Source: Chelonobacter sp050613185
GTDB taxonomy: Bacteria; Pseudomonadota; Gammaproteobacteria; Enterobacterales; Pasteurellaceae
DNA length: 64,000 nt
Direction of reading: 5' to 3'
Assembly: GCF_050613185.1 (NCBI RefSeq)
Contig: NZ_CP192511.1
Span: forward strand, 1,178,001 to 1,242,000
The notes below the pieces were generated by a model, which made no database searches, was not told the DNA's origin, and saw only the letters and a program-made list of their open reading frames with translations. A program made the position numbers and the translations under genes. Shown here one piece after another: positions 62,319 through 64,000 of the stretch. Every line of letters starts with the position of its first letter. The first letter of the stretch is position 1.

Positions 62319-63065
62319 TTACTCTTGCCGTTTGATCTGAGCCAACAGCACTCTCTGTTCGTCAGTCAGAGCTAGGCTCTCTAAGAGCTCAGGCCGGCGC
62401 GTCCAAGTGCGGTGCAATGACTGTTGTAACCGCCATTTGCGTATTTCCGCATGGTTGCCCGACATTAAAACCGGTGGCACGGCCACGCCGTTTAACACTT
62501 CGGGGCGGGTGTAGTGCGGGCAATCGAGCAGCCCGTCGGCAAAAGAATCTTCTTCTGCGGAGGCTTGCTTGCCCAACACACCCGGAACAAAACGGGCAAC
62601 GGCGTCAATCAATGTCATTGCCGGCAGTTCTCCGCCGGTGAGGACATAATCCCCAACCGACCACTCTTCATCGATTTCCGCTTCAATCAAGCGTTCATCA
62701 ATGCCTTCATAACGTCCGCACAGCAAAATCAGATTCTGATATTGTGCTAATTGCTGCACGCCATGTTGGTCGAGTTTGCACCCTTGCGGTGAAAGGTAAA
62801 TCACTTTCACCTCCCCTGCCGTTACTGCCCGTGCCGCTTGCTTGGCGGCATGAATGGCGTCGCGCAACGGTTGCACCATCATCAACATGCCCGGTCCGCC
62901 GCCGTAAGGGCGGTCATCGACCGTTTTGTGTTTATCATGGGTGAAATCACGCGGATTCCAACATTGCACTTGTAACAGCCCGTGTTTTACAGCTCGTCCT
63001 GTGACCCCGAATTCGGTGATTGCTTTAAACATTTCAGGGAAAAGACTAATAATCCCAATCCACAT
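62319..63065 (-). CDS. trmD: tRNA (guanine-N1-)-methyltransferase
   Basis: A 248-residue SPOUT enzyme forming m1G37 in tRNA. It begins MWIGIISLFPEMFKAITEFG, and has PYGGGPGMLMMVQPLRDAI, LLCGRYEGIDERLIE (trefoil-knot SAM site) and SVGDYVLTGGELPAMTLID. Confidence 0.97.
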   Translation of the reverse strand: MWIGIISLFPEMFKAITEFGVTGRAVKHGLLQVQCWNPRDFTHDKHKTVDDRPYGGGPGMLMMVQPLRDAIHAAKQAARAVTAGEVKVIYLSPQGCKLDQHGVQQLAQYQNLILLCGRYEGIDERLIEAEIDEEWSVGDYVLTGGELPAMTLIDAVARFVPGVLGKQASAEEDSFADGLLDCPHYTRPEVLNGVAVPPVLMSGNHAEIRKWRLQQSLHRTWTRRPELLESLALTDEQRVLLAQIKRQE

Positions 63066-63118
63066 AATATGACCTTATGCTAAAAATGTTACCGCCAAAG
63101 CGCCCACTGTTGCTGAGG

Positions 63119-63643
63119 TTAGAAACCAGCGTCCCAATCCACTTCAATAGTCTTTGTGGCGAGATCGACTCTTTTAACTACTGTTTCTTCAAGATACGGA
63201 ATTAACCGCTCTTGTTTGCCGAAAGCATCATTCAGATTGGCTTTCACCATGAACACGTCATTCGAACCGGTTTCCATCATGTCGCTGACCACACCCAATT
63301 GATAGCCTTGCAGGTTGATGACTTGGCAGCCGATTAAATCGTGCCAGTAATAGCCTTCTTCCAGCGCAGGGAAATTGTCTGCACTCACCCCGATTTCCAC
63401 GTTGGTTAATGCGTGTGCCGCGTCACGATCATCGACGTTTTTCAGTTTCACGATCAAATCGTTACTGTGATAACGCCAGCTTTCCAGTTCGGTGGCTTGC
63501 CATTGACCTTTGATATTCAAATACCAAGGCTGATAATCGAAAATACTTTCTTGTTGTTCTGTCGATGAATAAATTCGCAACCAACCGCGAATCCCGTAAG
63601 TTGAACCCAACTTGCCGACCGTGCTGATGTTTTGCGTGTTCAT
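63119..63643 (-). CDS. rimM: Ribosome maturation factor RimM
   Basis: A 174-residue protein that helps 30S assembly, with N-terminal RimM and C-terminal PRC-barrel domains: VGKLGSTYGIRGWLRIYS, GYYWHDLIGCQVINLQGYQLG and ETGSNDVFMVK. The ATG at 63643 is chosen; a GTG six bases earlier is in frame and overlaps the AGGTGA ribosome site. Confidence 0.95.
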   Translation of the reverse strand: MNTQNISTVGKLGSTYGIRGWLRIYSSTEQQESIFDYQPWYLNIKGQWQATELESWRYHSNDLIVKLKNVDDRDAAHALTNVEIGVSADNFPALEEGYYWHDLIGCQVINLQGYQLGVVSDMMETGSNDVFMVKANLNDAFGKQERLIPYLEETVVKRVDLATKTIEVDWDAGF

Positions 63644-63686
63644 ATTCACCTACTTATTGATTGCTTATAAAGCGTTTAAAAGCAGA

Positions 63687-63935
63687 TTACGCTGCTTTTT
63701 GCGCTTCTTTAACTAATGCGGATACGCGCTCAGATAAAGAAGCACCTTTTTCCAACCATGCATTCACACGGTCTAAATCTAAACGTAAACGTTCTGCGTT
63801 ACCGGTAGCAAGTGGGTTAAAGAAACCGACACGCTCGATAAAACGACCGTCACGCGGGCTGCGGCTGTCCGCAACAACTACTTGATAAAATGGGCGTTTT
63901 TTTGCACCGCCACGAGATAAACGAATGGTTACCAT
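63687..63935 (-). CDS. rpsP: 30S ribosomal protein S16
   Basis: An 82-residue protein starting MVTIRLSRGGAKKRPFYQVV and continuing with DSRSPRDGRFIERVGFFNP. It is the first gene of rpsP-rimM-trmD-rplS. GAGGA precedes the ATG. Confidence 0.98.
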   Translation of the reverse strand: MVTIRLSRGGAKKRPFYQVVVADSRSPRDGRFIERVGFFNPLATGNAERLRLDLDRVNAWLEKGASLSERVSALVKEAQKAA

Positions 63936-63959
63936 AGCGTCCTCTAAAATGATAGTAAA

Positions 63960-63990
63960 AATAAAACCCTCGTTCGAGGTGAGGGTGTCA
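63960..63990 (-). terminator. Terminator or leader hairpin upstream of rpsP
   Basis: On the minus strand ACCCTC and GAGGGT enclose a 9-base loop and are followed by TTTTATTTTT. It probably ends a gene beyond the window edge, or attenuates the rpsP operon. Confidence 0.6.
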
Positions 63991-64000
63991 TGCGCTTTCG

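Overview
The window is chromosomal DNA of a Pasteurellaceae bacterium. The 9-base Haemophilus-type DNA uptake signal AAGTGCGGT, or its complement ACCGCACTT, recurs throughout, both inside genes and as inverted pairs after genes. Gene content and order also fit (crp-yheU-slmA-dut-coaBC, rpoE-rseABC, def-fmt-rsmB-trkA, topoisomerase zinc-finger protein near tsaC-aroE, rpsP-rimM-trmD-rplS). The genus cannot be fixed from the sequence alone; the Haemophilus/Aggregatibacter side of the family is the best guess.

Layout. 1-468: C-terminal end of a large secreted repeat adhesin. 534-6560: methyltransferase, then the leftward coaBC-dut-slmA-yheU-crp set, radC, and ribosomal proteins L28/L33. 6309-9420: sdhE, then the envelope-stress locus rpoE-rseA-rseB-rseC behind a recognisable sigma-E promoter. 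9417-11894: greB and an MFS exporter divergent from an ArsR-like regulator. 11940-14884: an AT-rich accessory island holding a 24-codon double-glycine peptide gene translationally coupled to a two-lobed retropepsin-like protease, next to an IS3-family element with a broken transposase. 14916-19814: mscL and trkA-rsmB-fmt-def, with a small palindromic MITE-like element between def and fmt. 19974-27224: a two-domain lysozyme inhibitor (PliG-like plus MliC-like), FUSC protein, dprA, zinc-finger protein, AbgT transporter, tsaC, GNAT, aroE. 27240-35135: a pentose/pentitol regulon: LacI regulator and D-lyxose isomerase facing a sugar dehydrogenase, xylulokinase and a ribose-type ABC importer. 35224-37703: nitroreductase, then an NSS sodium symporter with a 30-residue MetS-like subunit.

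37818-44214: a complete rrn operon (16S, tRNA-Ile, tRNA-Ala, 23S, 5S). Its 23S gene carries two intervening sequences, one in helix 25 and one in helix 45; the latter encodes an S23-type four-helix-bundle protein. 44350-56752: pyrE, rph, yicC, an MliC-like lipoprotein, oapA, epmB-efp, yjjP-yjjB-folA, proB, proA, GNAT, tpiA, ychJ. 56817-57134: three tRNA genes (two identical Arg, one Ser). 57265-63935: rep, lipoproteins, a HigBA-type toxin-antitoxin pair, nitroreductase, and the rpsP-rimM-trmD-rplS operon.

The most unusual item is the peptide/protease cassette at 11940-13201. A strong Shine-Dalgarno, a canonical LSxxExxxIxGG leader, an aromatic nine-residue core and a TAATG overlap with the protease start together suggest a secreted peptide system (bacteriocin or signal) that I do not recognise as a described one. 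The next most interesting items are the PliG-MliC fusion, the coding intervening sequence in 23S, and the lyxose/xylitol regulon with its perfect inverted-repeat operator candidate.
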